64,000 nucleotides of DNA from Chara braunii (lineage: Eukaryota; Streptophyta; Charophyceae; Charales; Characeae): assembly GCA_003427395.1 (NCBI GenBank), contig BFEA01000374.1, forward strand, positions 1,409,445 to 1,473,444, read 5' to 3'. Position 1 is the first letter of the stretch. Every line of letters begins with the position of its first letter. Under the pieces are notes generated by a model. The model saw only the letters and a program-made list of their open reading frames with translations. It was not told where the DNA came from and made no database searches. Shown piece by piece: positions 20,780 to 31,351 of this stretch. Position numbers and translations under genes: made by a program.

Positions 20780-21391
20780 TTACCATCGTGCTGCACTACC
20801 CTCTAGGTAGGATGCAGCCACAAGCACTTCCTCATGCGGCAAGGTAAGTTTACACTTAACATAGACCAGCAATGCCCTCAACCAAGTGTCGAGGTCTTCG
20901 CCTCTCTTATCCCCTAGGAAGGGTTTAGGAGCGGCGATGGCCGTCTTTGGTGCCCACTGAGTTTGTCCTGGTCCCTGCATCACTCCGGGTTGTGGACCCT
21001 GTGGTGCAGGCTGCTGCACTGACTGCTGGGGCTGTGTACCCTGCAGTTGTGCAGGCTGCGAGACAGCAGGTTGCGTGGTAACCGCAATCTGCAACGGAGG
21101 CTGGGAATACACTGGTTGTACAGGAACCTGTAAACTAGGACCTGCTGAGAACCCTCCTGATAGCGGCATACCCAAGGAAACGGTTTGGACAGATGCTGGA
21201 GATGTGTATGGGGATACCCCAGTCACCGGTGGGACAAATGGAGGAGGATGTACAATGGGCCAGGCACCGGGCGCGGACGATGATGGTGCCGCCTGCATTC
21301 GCCCGATTAATACAACTAGACTCTGTTGGATGTCCTGTAAGACTCCATTTGGTGATCTTGCAGTTCTACTACACTCAACAAAACCGACCAT
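20780..21391 (-). pseudogene. Element B gag, middle part
   Basis: A Pro/Gln-rich linker (YSQPPLQIAVTTQPAVSQP) is followed by the entry to the Gag core KPFLGDKRGEDLDTWLRAL and ASYLEGSAARW. The same core entry appears in element H (GGKKDENLDQCLRM). It belongs with the frames on both sides. Confidence 0.75.
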
Positions 21392-21894
21392 ATGGTTCTC
21401 ACATCATCCTCCATCTCTGCAGGGTCCATTTCCTCTAACTCACTAATGTCCGCTTTTCTCCGCTGCATCCTGGCTCTTCTTCTAATCATTTTCTCTTTCT
21501 CCGCTTTAATCTCTCCTGAAGCCTTCTGTAGCTGTGCCTCTCGCGGGGCAGTCTGCTGTATGGCGATCCCCTCGGGTGACAACACCAATGGCTGGCTTGC
21601 CATGACGCCAGTGGACTGACTCAGGGTCTGTGCGACCATTGACCCTACAGATCCTGGACTACTAGCCTGGGAACTCTGCTGCACAGAAGTGGCCATGGCT
21701 GCTGAAGCTGCGGCTTCACTTATGAACGCCCTGCTGGCCTCTGCTGCTCTAGCTCTCCTCTGCTCCTGCTGCCTCTCCCTTAGTTGGCGGAACAGGTATC
21801 TGGCACCCTCTGGACCTAATGCCAAATGGGCAATCGGGCGTCTAACCGATCGCAAGATCCGGTCATCCTCTCTAGTGTCCTCCCTGTCGCTCAT
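21316..21894 (-). pseudogene. Element B gag, N-terminal part
   Basis: Starts MSDREDTREDDRILRS. It is an Arg/Glu/Ala-rich helical region with RQLRERQQEQRRARAAEASR and EIKAEKEKMIRRRARMQRRK, probably coiled coil. The start is the first ATG after a long non-coding leader. A frameshift passes it to the 21391 frame. Confidence 0.7.
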
Positions 21895-23160
21895 AAGCTA
21901 CAGTACTGAGCACAATCTGTACCAGACTACTCTAGGTGCCTACCACAACGTAATGCCCAGACCAATTTAAAATAAATATATAATTAATTGGTGACTTTTT
22001 CGGAGTAGATACATTTGGGATCAACAGGTAAGTTCATATTCCTACAAACGTAGACTATTTCATTTTGATTAGTCTGCAAAACAGAAAGCACAAGGAACAA
22101 AAACAGTTCTAACTAATGTTGTCTGGCAAATGTTAATGGTTGTACATCTAACTAATCAAAATAAAAATAGAATCGCGTGTTTGGTCTGTTCACAGCATGG
22201 GATCTTACTCAAACTTATCACCTGGAATCTACCCCTTCCCCAATCCCCCTTGATTATCACTTGACGTTAGCGTCCCTGAGCAATCTGGTTTGGCGTGCAT
22301 GACTAAGGGTGTGCAACGGCCCACCCCTGTGCCCCGAGTAGCTGCTGAGTTGGCCAGCCCTGCACTGTGTTTATCCTCGCGTGCAACGAGCCTTACACCA
22401 ATTGGCTGATCCAAAGGCAATTTAACGACCGCCCCCAAGTGTCATCAGGAATTATGTTACGTCGTAGCAAGACGACGATCACAGCCAACGGTTTCCCCAG
22501 CCGGTGTTTATTTATAGACGACCGGTACGCTTCTTTCCCATAGGGCTGGGCTGCCCTTCAGTACCCCTTCTATGAGCGCAGCAAGCAGACAAGGACAAAG
22601 CAGCAAAGCATGTGTGCTCTACTCCCGGTGGGTTGGCATGGTGACCGCGACCCAGTGCTCCGTCCAGGGCCCTTCAGAAAGCACCGCCCTCTCCTTCCAG
22701 ATACTCCACGTGAACAATGCCGACTCTCAAGGTTGAGCGCACACGACACCTCACAATGAGAGGACTCTCAAGAAGGAACTCACAACCTCACGGTAAGAAG
22801 TGATGAAAAGGGTAGATAAGGTTAAGGGCAACGTACCTCATTATAGCTGCCCCCAACCACAAATATTCTCACCAGATGACCTGATGGCGATTGCGATGAC
22901 CAGTCACTGCATCGGCACAACCAGCATTATCTCGCCGTTCCACCTCAGCATCAATCAACCACCAGCTAGTTCTCATCACACTGCGAACACCCAATATACA
23001 GACCGTAGCCTTCCTGGCGATTCCCCTCTCCTCCTGGGTCGCCACAGCTTGTCTCCGCCCTCCTCACTACACACCGCCTACGGCCTCACTCACCAAGCAG
23101 ACCGCATGTATCTACCGCATAGGCAGAAGACAAGCGCCAGATAAGCGCAACGTACCACAA
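21895..23160 (-). other. Element B leader
   Basis: The non-coding stretch between PBS and gag. I see no conserved frame. AT-rich near 21960-22160, then mixed composition. Confidence 0.6.
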
Positions 23161-23171
23161 CTCCGATACCA
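23161..23171 (-). other. Primer binding site of element B
   Basis: The minus strand reads TGGTATCGGAG three bases inside the 5' LTR. It differs from the usual initiator-Met complement TGGTATCAGAG by one base, the same variant as in elements E and F. Confidence 0.88.
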
Positions 23172-23174
23172 AAT

Positions 23175-23805
23175 TGCAAGGAAGATGAGCGATAGCGAAC
23201 TTCAGCAATCAAACAGCATCATACACATAAGACCAGATAGTCGTGACCTCGAACCAACAGCAGAATTGCATCACGAGTTCCACCAAATAAGAACACACCA
23301 AGAGCTCATAATTGACAATGCTGAAATAGTCCCATCATCATCATCAACGAAGAACCAATGTTGATATCCTATGCGGAGGCAGCCAGCACCCGAATGTCCA
23401 ATGCGGAGGCAGACCCTTTGCTATATGGAAGTGGCCTGCCTACGTTCTGTCCCAGGCTGCGCTGGGCCTTTCCCAAGAAGCTTCCGGTAGGCCCCGGTAG
23501 ACTGAGGCCCAGACCAAACGAATTGGCCCAGGGATGCCGACAGTTACCTATGCCCAACTGCCCGCAACCTGAGTTGGGCCTATGTTGCGAATCTCGCCCA
23601 AGGCCTGACTCAGGGGCATTTGATGAAGTAAGCCAGGGGCTGGGCGCTTCCAACCAACTGGCGCAGCGCAACTGCCTGAATTTCCCCAGTTGCGAAGTAG
23701 TCCAAAATAGGCCTCTGAGGGTCTGTCGGGCCTGCATTCACTTAGGGCGGCCGACGCTGTTGCAAATAGGGCCCAGTGAGGCTTATCGAGGCCTTGTGCC
23801 TCGCA
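23175..23805 (-). repeat. 5' LTR of element B (internally deleted)
   Basis: It has the same ends as the 3' LTR but is 631 bp instead of 929 bp. Sequence equivalent to about 15505-15820 is missing after TTGATATCCT. Only this LTR is shortened, so the deletion came after insertion. Confidence 0.9.
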
Positions 23806-23825
23806 ACTGGTCCAAATAAAAAAAA
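23806..23825 (+). pseudogene. U6 snRNA copy, 3' end with A-run
   Basis: ACTGGTCCAAAT completes the U6 copy begun at 15220, with ACTG repeated as target duplication. A functional U6 gene continues with a T-run terminator; here AAATAAAAAAAA follows up to an N gap. An A-tail instead of a T-run points to a reverse-transcribed U6 copy. Confidence 0.88.
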
Positions 23826-23912
23826 NNNNNNNNNNNNNNNNNNNNNNNNNNNNNNNNNNNNNNNNNNNNNNNNNNNNNNNNNNNNNNNNNNNNNNNNNNN
23901 NNNNNNNNNNNN
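23826..23912. other. Assembly gap, 87 Ns
   Basis: Unknown bases directly after the A-run, so the length of the A-run and the target duplication of the U6 copy cannot be read. Confidence 1.
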
Positions 23913-24620
23913 AGGGATTTTTCAGCAGCTAGGGTAGGCCAGCAGTGGTAGGCATAGAGGACCCCAGTAGGCTCCAAAAAGCTCACGAGTAGTTAGGGCC
24001 CGTACTTGAATAGCGGGTAGGTTATATACAGGCCCTAAGGTAGACTTGCAGATGGCAACGACGTTTCTGCCTAAGGGCAGGGACCTCCGGTAGGCCTAGC
24101 ACACTGGAGAGGCAGTGGTAGTGTGCTTGTTGCACGTCCAAGCCCCAGCCAACTATGGAAGCTGGGCTATGGCCCTGCCCGCCGCAAACTAGCAAGTGCC
24201 CGAATGAATGGCCAGGCAGCAAACTCTTTCCTATATGGAAAGAGTCTGGCCTGGCCTGCGGCCTGGCTGGGCTGGGCCTGCGCCCAAAAGCTTCCGGTAG
24301 GCCCCAGGGGGCTGGGCCTTTGTTACTGCTCTTGCTGCCCTGGGCCCCGGTTGGTTATGACTCCCAATTGCTTGTCGTGTACACTGTTGTGAATGCGGCC
24401 CAGGGCTTGCTTCCAAGAAAGGCCTAGAAGGCCGAAACAAAGTGTAGCTGGCCGTGGCCTGGGTTCCTTCAACCAATTGACGCGACGCAACTGCCTGAAC
24501 CGCAAATGCGAAATTGACAACAGTGGGCCTCTCGATTTTATCAGGCCCGCTTTCACTGAGGGCAGGCACACTTTTGTCATTGGGGCCCTTAAGGCCTGCC
24601 GAGGAGCCTGATCCTCACAG
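23913..24620 (-). repeat. Diverged LTR related to family B
   Basis: Recognisable in blocks shared with LTR B: CTATATGGAA, CCTGGGCTGGGCC-like GC-rich stretches, AAGCTTCCGGTAGGCCCC, CAACTGCCTGAA, and CTTTCACTGAGGGC. The order is conserved but spacing differs. Likely an old LTR of a sister family. Confidence 0.55.
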
Positions 24621-25335
24621 TACTACGAATTTCATTTTAATTTATTAAATGCACATGTTGTTCCCAATCATAATTAAAGATTCCTAAGACCCGGGACCGG
24701 CGTAGACCGCAATTGAAGGGTCTCGCTCGAAGCCGAACGCACACAACAGGAAGGGATTTGCATTAATTATTTATTTATTTACTGCAAAAATTCATCAAAA
24801 TCCTGCATGACAGCCTTTTGTCTTTTCTGATCGTCAAGAGTGTCCTGATTGGAAAGAGTGCGACAACATGGCTCAAGCAATATGTCACCAATCCTTGCAC
24901 ACCGCAAGTGAGGAGCTACTTGCTCCTCCCGAAGATATAGTGGCCAACTTGCCTCTTGGACGGTAATTTCCTAGGCCGCACGGCCTCCCAGCAACTGGTA
25001 CCTCCTCCCTTTTGGAGGGAAACATCATTGCAGGCCCTAATATCATCCGTACACGCCCTATACTCAGGCTACTTGGACTGGTACCAGCCTACGACTAGCC
25101 TACCGCTACTCGGCCTCTAAAAATGCCAACTTTTTATCTTCTTCTGCTCGACCTCGAGTACCCGACACTTCTACCACTACTTGAGCGGTACCGGCCTACC
25201 TGCTACTTGAGTGTTTTTCCCACTGCTCTAAGTGTCACGGGCCTACCCCCGCTACTTGAGTGTTTTTACCGCTGCAACGGGTAAGTACCGGCCCTGCGCC
25301 TGCGGGACCTCAAAACCAAGAAGTACCCTTGCGGG
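24621..25335. other. Unassigned intergenic region
   Basis: No coding match. From 25150 to 25290 a short degenerate motif (CTACTTGAGTGTTTTT with CGGCCTACC) is repeated two or three times. Confidence 0.5.
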
Positions 25336-25356
25336 TCACACACACACTCAGGCCGA

Positions 25357-25425
<69 letters not shown>

Positions 25426-26020
25426 AGAAATCACAGCCGAATGCGGGAATCTCCGCAAGGCATACATCCCAGCAGCAAATCCCAGAAATCAGCAGTGTTC
25501 TCAGTCTGTGTTTTGACGGGTCATTACACTTTCCTTCTCCCCTCCACCTTTCCTATCCCTTTCTCTCCCATTCTCTCACCCTCCTCCAACTACAACCCCG
25601 CTGTCCCCAACCTCCCACTCCAATCCTTCTCTCTTTCTCACCTATTTCTCTCTTTCTTCATCACTTTTTCATTTACCTTGTGGATCACACACACACTCAA
25701 GCCAACAAGCACTCAAACAGGCACGCAGACCAGCAGGCACAGACACACACACACACATACTTAGAAATCACAGCCGAATGCGGGAATCTCAGCAAGGCAT
25801 ACATCCCAACAGCAAATCCCAGAAATCAACGGTGTTCTCAGTCACTGTTTTGGCGGGTCTTACACTTTCCTTCTTCCCTTCGCCTTTCCCCTCCTATTCT
25901 CTCACCCTCCTCTCCCCCTTCCCTCCTCCAACTACAACCCCACTGTCCCCCACCTCCCACTCCAATTTTTTTCTCTTTCTCACCTAATTCTCTCTTTCCT
26001 CATCACTTCTTCATTTACAC
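25336..26020. repeat. Tandem duplication, 337-349 bp unit, with (CA)n
   Basis: Units at 25336-25684 and 25685-about 26020 share CTTAGAAATCACAGCCGAAT (25423 and 25760), GCATACATCCCA and the long CT-rich tail. They differ mainly in the CA tract, which is 62 bp in the first unit (25361-25422) and short in the second. Confidence 0.85.
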
Positions 26021-26420
26021 CCCCCACAACTTCGAATTTTTCTGTTTTTCTTCTTTTGTCTTTCTCTCTGATTTAAATTTCCTCTTGTTCTCCAAAAACA
26101 AATCGAATGATCTTATTCCCTACTTCTTTTCTCATTTTCTGATTTATTTTATTTTTTATTTCCGTAATAAACCCAGTCTGACAGATACTCAGAAGTCATC
26201 AAATACTTGTAGAGTCAGTATTTGCAGCACAGTCTCCAATTCGTGAAGAAATATATCAAACAGTATCTCATTATCATCAATAGAAGAGAGTGGGGGGGAA
26301 CAGACAAAAGGAGAAGATAAAGAATCACACAATAATACCTGCTGGACCCTCTCCTTCTCCGGGCTTCTCCCCTCTTCACATCAACAAAGATAACAAGTAT
26401 GTTCCTGATCACACAAGGAA

Positions 26421-26434
26421 GTGCCACGTGGCAC
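26421..26434. promoter_or_regulatory. G-box palindrome in LTR E (left)
   Basis: GTGCCACGTGGCAC is a perfect 14-bp palindrome with a CACGTG core, a bZIP/bHLH binding word in plants. It is conserved in the other LTR. Confidence 0.5.
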
Positions 26435-26639
26435 TCAATCTCACAAAGACCATGAAGACATTGCAGATTCCAGTATCGACTTCAAACCCAGGTGAGTACA
26501 CGTTCTCCCTCAACCACAGATCCCGATCTTCCTTCTTCCTTGCAACCAGTCAACTCATGTAGACAGCGTGGACAATGCCAAGTCAACTACCGAAACAGGT
26601 GGCAATAGCCACATCATCAATGTAGACCTGTAGCATCGC

Positions 26640-26890
26640 TACATCACTATGCCACGTAGACCAAAGGCAGCGCCACGTATACCAAAGGCAGCGCCATGTC
26701 AGCATGCCACCTAAACCATAGGCAGCGCCACGTATACCAGAGGCAGCGCCACATCAGCATGCCACGTAGACCATAGGCAGCGCCACATCCACATGCCACG
26801 TAGACCATAGGCAGAGCCACATCAGCATGTCATGTAGACCATAGGCAGCGCCACATATACCAAAGGCAGCGCCACATCACCATGGCATGG
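26640..26890. repeat. Minisatellite in LTR E (left copy)
   Basis: Units of about 55 bp and 34 bp made from ATGCCACGTAGACCATAGGC and GCCACATCAGC blocks, with an optional 21-bp insert containing CGTATACC. About five to six units. Confidence 0.88.
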
Positions 26891-27403
26891 CGCACTGAAG
26901 AAGCGCCGGCATGCNNNCTCCACCTCGTGCCGTCGTCCGCAACGCTGGTGCACAGCCAGCATGAAGCCAGCGTCGTGTCAAAGTCGAGCCAGCGTCAAAG
27001 CAGCATAGCAAGAATAAATGCTTGACTTGCTCGAGGTCAGCCTTAAGTAACAGATGTCGAGGTTGTCTGGCCTGGGTAATTTTCCCACAGTCGTCCAGAT
27101 TGAATCACTGTTGAGGGCCCGGATTGTACAGTTGCAGACTTCTCGCTTGGACCTGATGCTGTCTGGGTACCTGCATACAAACAAGTGTGTGTGCTTGACC
27201 TGCGGCCTGGGCTAGGTACCTTTGGACTTTGGCTGTTGGAATTTTGGACAGTTGACAAAATCAATTGTGCCTCGTCCAGGCCTTGAGTCTTGACTGGGGT
27301 CTTTTTCCCCCTGTTCGGCCTGGGTCTCAGATTCAACGAGGCTTACTACATAGGTTATTACATTCTTGTCGGCCCAATTTTCGTGTTTCATCGCATAAAT
27401 ACA

Positions 27404-27808
27404 TTAATCTTCACTTAACCCACGTTCATAAGTAGCAACAATGTCAGGAGCAGTAGGTAGTTCTTTCCTACTAAACCATCTGGCTTCAGATGGAAGTTGA
27501 GACTTGAACTTTACCTTGTATTGCTTCTGAGGTCGTCCTCTGCCACCTGTAGAGAAATAGCCATGTTCCAATATCCTTTCAACTTCATAACCTTCGTTCA
27601 TAGAGGGTGGAAATGGAGATAGTCTATTCGGAGAGTTGTCACTTTCTATGTAGGGTAGCAGTTTAAACGCATGAAAGACAAGGTATGTCCTTAGATGTGG
27701 AGGTGCATCTATACGATAGGGAGGTCCATCCTCTCCTCCAACTACTTTGAGAACTTCCCAGGGCCCATAGTAGACAAGTAGCAGTTTCTGAGACATATTT
27801 TCTTCCAA
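27404..27808 (-). pseudogene. Element E integrase C-terminal tail
   Basis: KLLLVYYGPWEVLKVVGGEDG is the GPY/F block, then TYLVFHAFKLLPYI and a tail QYKVKFKSQLPSEARWFSRKEL, ending DIVATYERGLSED. The homologous tails in B and F suggest a degenerate chromodomain. It ends 42 bp before the 3' LTR. Confidence 0.8.
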
Positions 27809-27853
27809 GGAAAACTCTTTAGACTTAACCCAGACAAAGTCCCTTTCATGGAA

Positions 27854-28153
27854 TTATGAAGGCCGACGATGTTTATTAACTTGTTCAATCATTTGCAATT
27901 GGGCGTTCTGTATGTTTTTCTTCACCTTCTTAATGTCTTCTTCATACAGAAATGCAAATTCACGCGTACCTAGGGGTAGCCTTTGAATCTGGTCCCTTGT
28001 TAATGCATCAATGGGACACCTAGGCTTCCATCCTTTATGTAGTGCGTTAGGCGTTCTACCTGTAACAATATGGATACTGTTATTATAAGCACTGGGAATT
28101 TTAAGTAGGTTCTCATCCCAATCGATCTGATCAGGTCGGACATACATTCGCAA
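27854..28153 (-). pseudogene. Element E integrase core, distal part
   Basis: YVRPDQIDWDENLLKIPSAYN and the following spacer to VNKHRRPS. It belongs after the Glu of the DDE triad; the preceding frame ends in a shifted reading at SETNGFVNN, where the family has ETNGQTEQLN. Confidence 0.8.
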
Positions 28154-28686
28154 AAGTTGTTGACAAAGCCATTCGTTTCAGAATGTCTTCCCGATGACAT
28201 GGTCAATCTGGTTCCATAGACTTCCATCAACTTTTGCCATTGTAGATTGGTGAACCAAACATCTTTATCGGATACGATGGTTTTGGGAAATCCATACTCA
28301 GAGACCCATCGCATTTGAAACTTTTGAATGACGAGTTCGGTTCTAGCAGGCAAAGGAATGAACATAGCATACTTAGAGAATCTATCGACAATGACCATTA
28401 CCTGATTGTTGCCATTTCGACTTTTAGTCAGACTGATAAAGTCAATGGAGATGGACTCACTTGGCTCACTTGGAATTGGCAGCAGTCTCAATAGTCCCAT
28501 CGGATTCTCATATGAGGGTTTGTTCCTTTGACAAACAAGACAAGTCCGCACATACGTTAGTACATCTTCGTTTTTTCCTTTCCATTCAAAGCGTTCACGT
28601 ACATCGACATATGTCTTCTTAAAACCAAAGTGACCTTCCACATCATGGCATTCCCCGATGATTAAACTCTTAATTGAGGAAGACAC
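28000..28686 (-). pseudogene. Element E integrase zinc domain and core
   Basis: HHCC domain GECHDVEGHFGFKK with YVRTCLVCQRNKP, then SISIDFISLTKSRNG (first Asp), MVIVDRFSKYAMFIP, TIVSDKDVWFTNLQW (second Asp) and GRHSETNG (Glu). A frameshift directly after the Glu changes the rest of this frame. Confidence 0.85.
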
Positions 28687-29381
28687 AATCGTTCTTCGAT
28701 TTGATCTAACAAGAAGAGTAAGCCATCAGTCATTCGATATTCTGGAAACAATTCAGGGTTCTTTCGTAGAGTTCCAATGAGAGGATTCCAAATAGGACCA
28801 CTCTCATAACCCTGGCGAATCTGTTCTTTCAGTTCATTTCCAATATCGAGATAAGAGACAATAGTTCCAAAGAAATTTGCACGCCTGGACAAAGCATCCG
28901 CAACCACATTAGACTTACCTTTGATGGTTTTCACCTCAAAGTCAAAGGTATCAAGGAATGCGGACCACCTTACCAACTTGTTATAGAGCTTAGGCTGAGT
29001 CTTGATCCACTTCAACATAGAGTGGTCAGAATAGACAGTGAAATGCCTCCCCAGCACGTAGTGCTTCCAGGTATCTAGTGCAGCTACCAAGGCATACAGT
29101 TCCCTTTCATATGTGGAATTGGCCACTTTTTCTAACAAAAGTCTTCTGGACATAAACTCAATAGGTCTATAGCCTTTACCGCCATCTTGTTGTAACACAG
29201 CCCCAATCCCATACTGACTTGCGTCAGTTGTGACTATGAAAGGAAGAGAAGGGTCAACAATCTTTACGACAGGGTAGCGAGTCAAAGTATGTTTTAACTT
29301 TCTGAATGACGACTCACAATCTTTGTCCCACAACCAAGGTTTTTCCTTTTTCAGTAATCTTCTCATAGGAGCAACTATCAA
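28662..29381 (-). pseudogene. Element E RNase H and linker
   Basis: TTDASQYGIGAVLQQDGGKG, NSTYERELYALVAALDTWKHY, YSDHSMLKWIKTQPK and IKGKSNVVADALSRRA are textbook gypsy RNase H blocks, the best preserved in the window. The linker has GLLFLLDQIEERLCLP. The frame is cut from the RT palm by stops. Confidence 0.87.
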
Positions 29382-29828
29382 GGAAAAGTTTCTAACGAAC
29401 TTCCTATAGTAGTTAGCAAGTCCTAGGAACGATCTTAATTCAGTTAAAGTCTTGGGTTGTGGCCAATCTCTGATTGTTGTAATCTTCTTTTCTTCAAGCC
29501 TTAGTCCTTCGTCGTTTACTATATGCCCTAAGTATAAGACTTCAGGCTTAGCAAACTATGATTTCTTCGGATTCAGTTTGAAGTTGCCCTCTCGCAACTT
29601 CTGCAAGACCATTCGTAAATGTTTCTCGTGATCTTCTAGTGTCTTACTATACACTAGAATTTCATTGAGGTAGACTACTACGAACTGATCAAGCCATTGA
29701 CGAAACAACTCATTCATTGACCTGTGCAATGTTGCAGGCGCATTGGTCCACCCGAAAGGCATAACCACAAACTCGTAGTGACCATACCTGGTTCGGAATG
29801 CCGTCTTGTGTTGATCCTCGGGAGCCAC
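29382..29828 (-). pseudogene. Element E RT palm and thumb
   Basis: PEDQHKTAFRTRYGHYEFVVMPFG then TNAPATLHRSMNELF. The catalytic motif reads VVVYLNEILVYSKT: YLDD has become YLNE, so both catalytic Asp residues of the motif are replaced. A stop follows KLNPKKS (29556). The thumb reading continues to 29382 in the same strand. Confidence 0.85.
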
Positions 29829-29834
29829 CTCGAT

Positions 29835-31049
29835 CTAGTGGTACCCTGACTTGAGGTCAATCTTACTAAAATACCTACATCCGTGCATCTGATCTAGTAA
29901 ATCGTCAATGCACGGAAGAGGCTCCGCGTTTTTGACAGTGACGGAGTTCAGCCCGCGATAATCTATACAAAGACGCAATTCACCTTCCTTCTTGGGCACG
30001 AATAAGACAGGCGCACCATAAGGAGATGAGCTAGGGCGAATCCATCCTTTGTTAGTAAGTTCTTGCAGCTGCTTTCGCAGTTCCTCAAGTTCCCTAGGAG
30101 ACATTCGGTAGATGGGACCCTTGGGAATCTTGCTTCCGGGAATGGTCTCAATAGTGTGCTTGATAGCACGCTCAGTAATTCCCGTCAGTTCAGACTGCAA
30201 GTCCTTGTATTCATCAAGAAGTTTCTCAATAGAAGGTGGATAAGATGAGGAACACTCACTTACTCGCTTCACAAGTATCATCATTACCTCCTGATCCAAC
30301 TTCTTCTTTACTACCATTGATCGAAAAGTCGGGTAACTCATACAACAGAAAGACAGAGTAGAGTCAGAGCCAAACTTATAATACAACTTTATCGCACGCA
30401 GTTCAGACTTCTCATCCTTAAGTTTGACAATTTTATCTTTGAACTTAACTTCTGGGTCGGCTTCCTCATGCCAATCCATACCCAAAATTATGTCAAAGGG
30501 TAAATTATTCTCAATTAGCAAAGATATCTCGTGTAGAATCTTCTTACCTTCCTTTGTCCTGAAATAACACTTAACACGATCGACGTATTGAGAGACAGTG
30601 ATCGTGCTCTTGTCGGCTAGTATAGACGTGATAGGTCTAGGTAAATTCTTTACCTTCATTCCCAGATGCAACTTACGAATTGCCTTCTCTGAGATATAAG
30701 ACCGCGTCCATCCCAGATCTAACAGGGCACCTACTCGCGTGTGCGCAATCTCAATATCCACGATCATCAACTCACCCTTAGACTTTGCTTTCTTCGCCCA
30801 CGAACTCCGTAGTGCTATCAGTTCATTGTCGAGCTCGTCAAGGGAATCGTCTAGTGAGACAAAACAAAATACTGTGTCAGGGTGGTCTGGACGACGGGCG
30901 AAAGAAGAGCCATCCTCTACCTTGAGAGTCGAAGGGTTAGAAGGGGTTCTAGGCGCCTTACCTTTATCTTGGTCTAAACCCTTCGACTCAGTAGGAGCAG
31001 ATGTTACTCCTACTGGCTGCTCGCTTTTGGGTTTCGAATAAGTGGGCAC
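29835..31049 (-). pseudogene. Element E protease and RT N-terminus
   Basis: A 404-codon frame. The protease motif reads [16 protein letters not shown] where the family has DSGATRSYIS, so Ser and Ala are replaced. [14 protein letters not shown] follows. RT starts with [20 protein letters not shown] and [37 protein letters not shown] and [11 protein letters not shown] with its Asp intact. A TAG at 29835 ends it within the palm. Confidence 0.88.
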
Positions 31050-31345
31050 GGGGCTATCACGTGCCCCACAGTGTCAGACTTGAGGCAATGCTTATTGTCC
31101 ATTTTGGACTGCCATTCCTCTCGAGTCGTGTTCATCTTTTCCCAGGGTCTCCCGAACGCGATGTTGGGATGCTCAGGAAACGAGCGTGGCCTCTTCTTCT
31201 TCTTCCACTGAATTTGACCTCCCTTGTTGGCCATTACGGCAGCGACGTCACCCTTCCCGGACTCGCTGCCGCCATTACCTCCTCCTCCCTTAGACTCGTC
31301 GAGGGTTAACTTCTCTACTGTCTCATCGCCAAATAGCACAAGCAT
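31010..31345 (-). pseudogene. Element E gag C-terminus, mutated knuckle
   Basis: [17 protein letters not shown] is a CCHC knuckle with the second Cys changed to Ser. Before it is a GGGNGGSESGKGDVAAVMANKGG linker in pieces. It overlaps the following protease frame by 40 bases, as in the other members. Confidence 0.75.
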
Positions 31346-31351
31346 ATGGTC

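Larger units (their letters stand above)
15309..23805 (-). mobile_element. Ty3/gypsy element B, inserted in U6
   Basis: A complete but mutated LTR retrotransposon with order LTR, PBS, gag, pol, PPT, LTR on the minus strand. The flanking duplication is ACTG (15305-15308 and 23806-23809), or AACTG if the terminal A is shared. Joining the flanks rebuilds a continuous U6 3' end, so the insertion site is certain. Frameshifts separate Gag segments and RNase H from integrase. Non-functional. Confidence 0.92.
26163..27362 (-). repeat. 3' LTR of element E
   Basis: On the plus strand it runs from CGTAATAAACCC (TG changed to CG) to GGGTTATTACA. It pairs with 33759-35001. It contains a G-box palindrome (26421-26434), a minisatellite (26640-26890) and three Ns (26915-26917) where the other LTR has TGC. 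Confidence 0.9.

Noticed and set aside
26640-26890. Regular repeats that could suggest a CRISPR array
   Set aside because: Units are contiguous without unique spacers, and the sequence is eukaryotic LTR DNA present in two LTRs.
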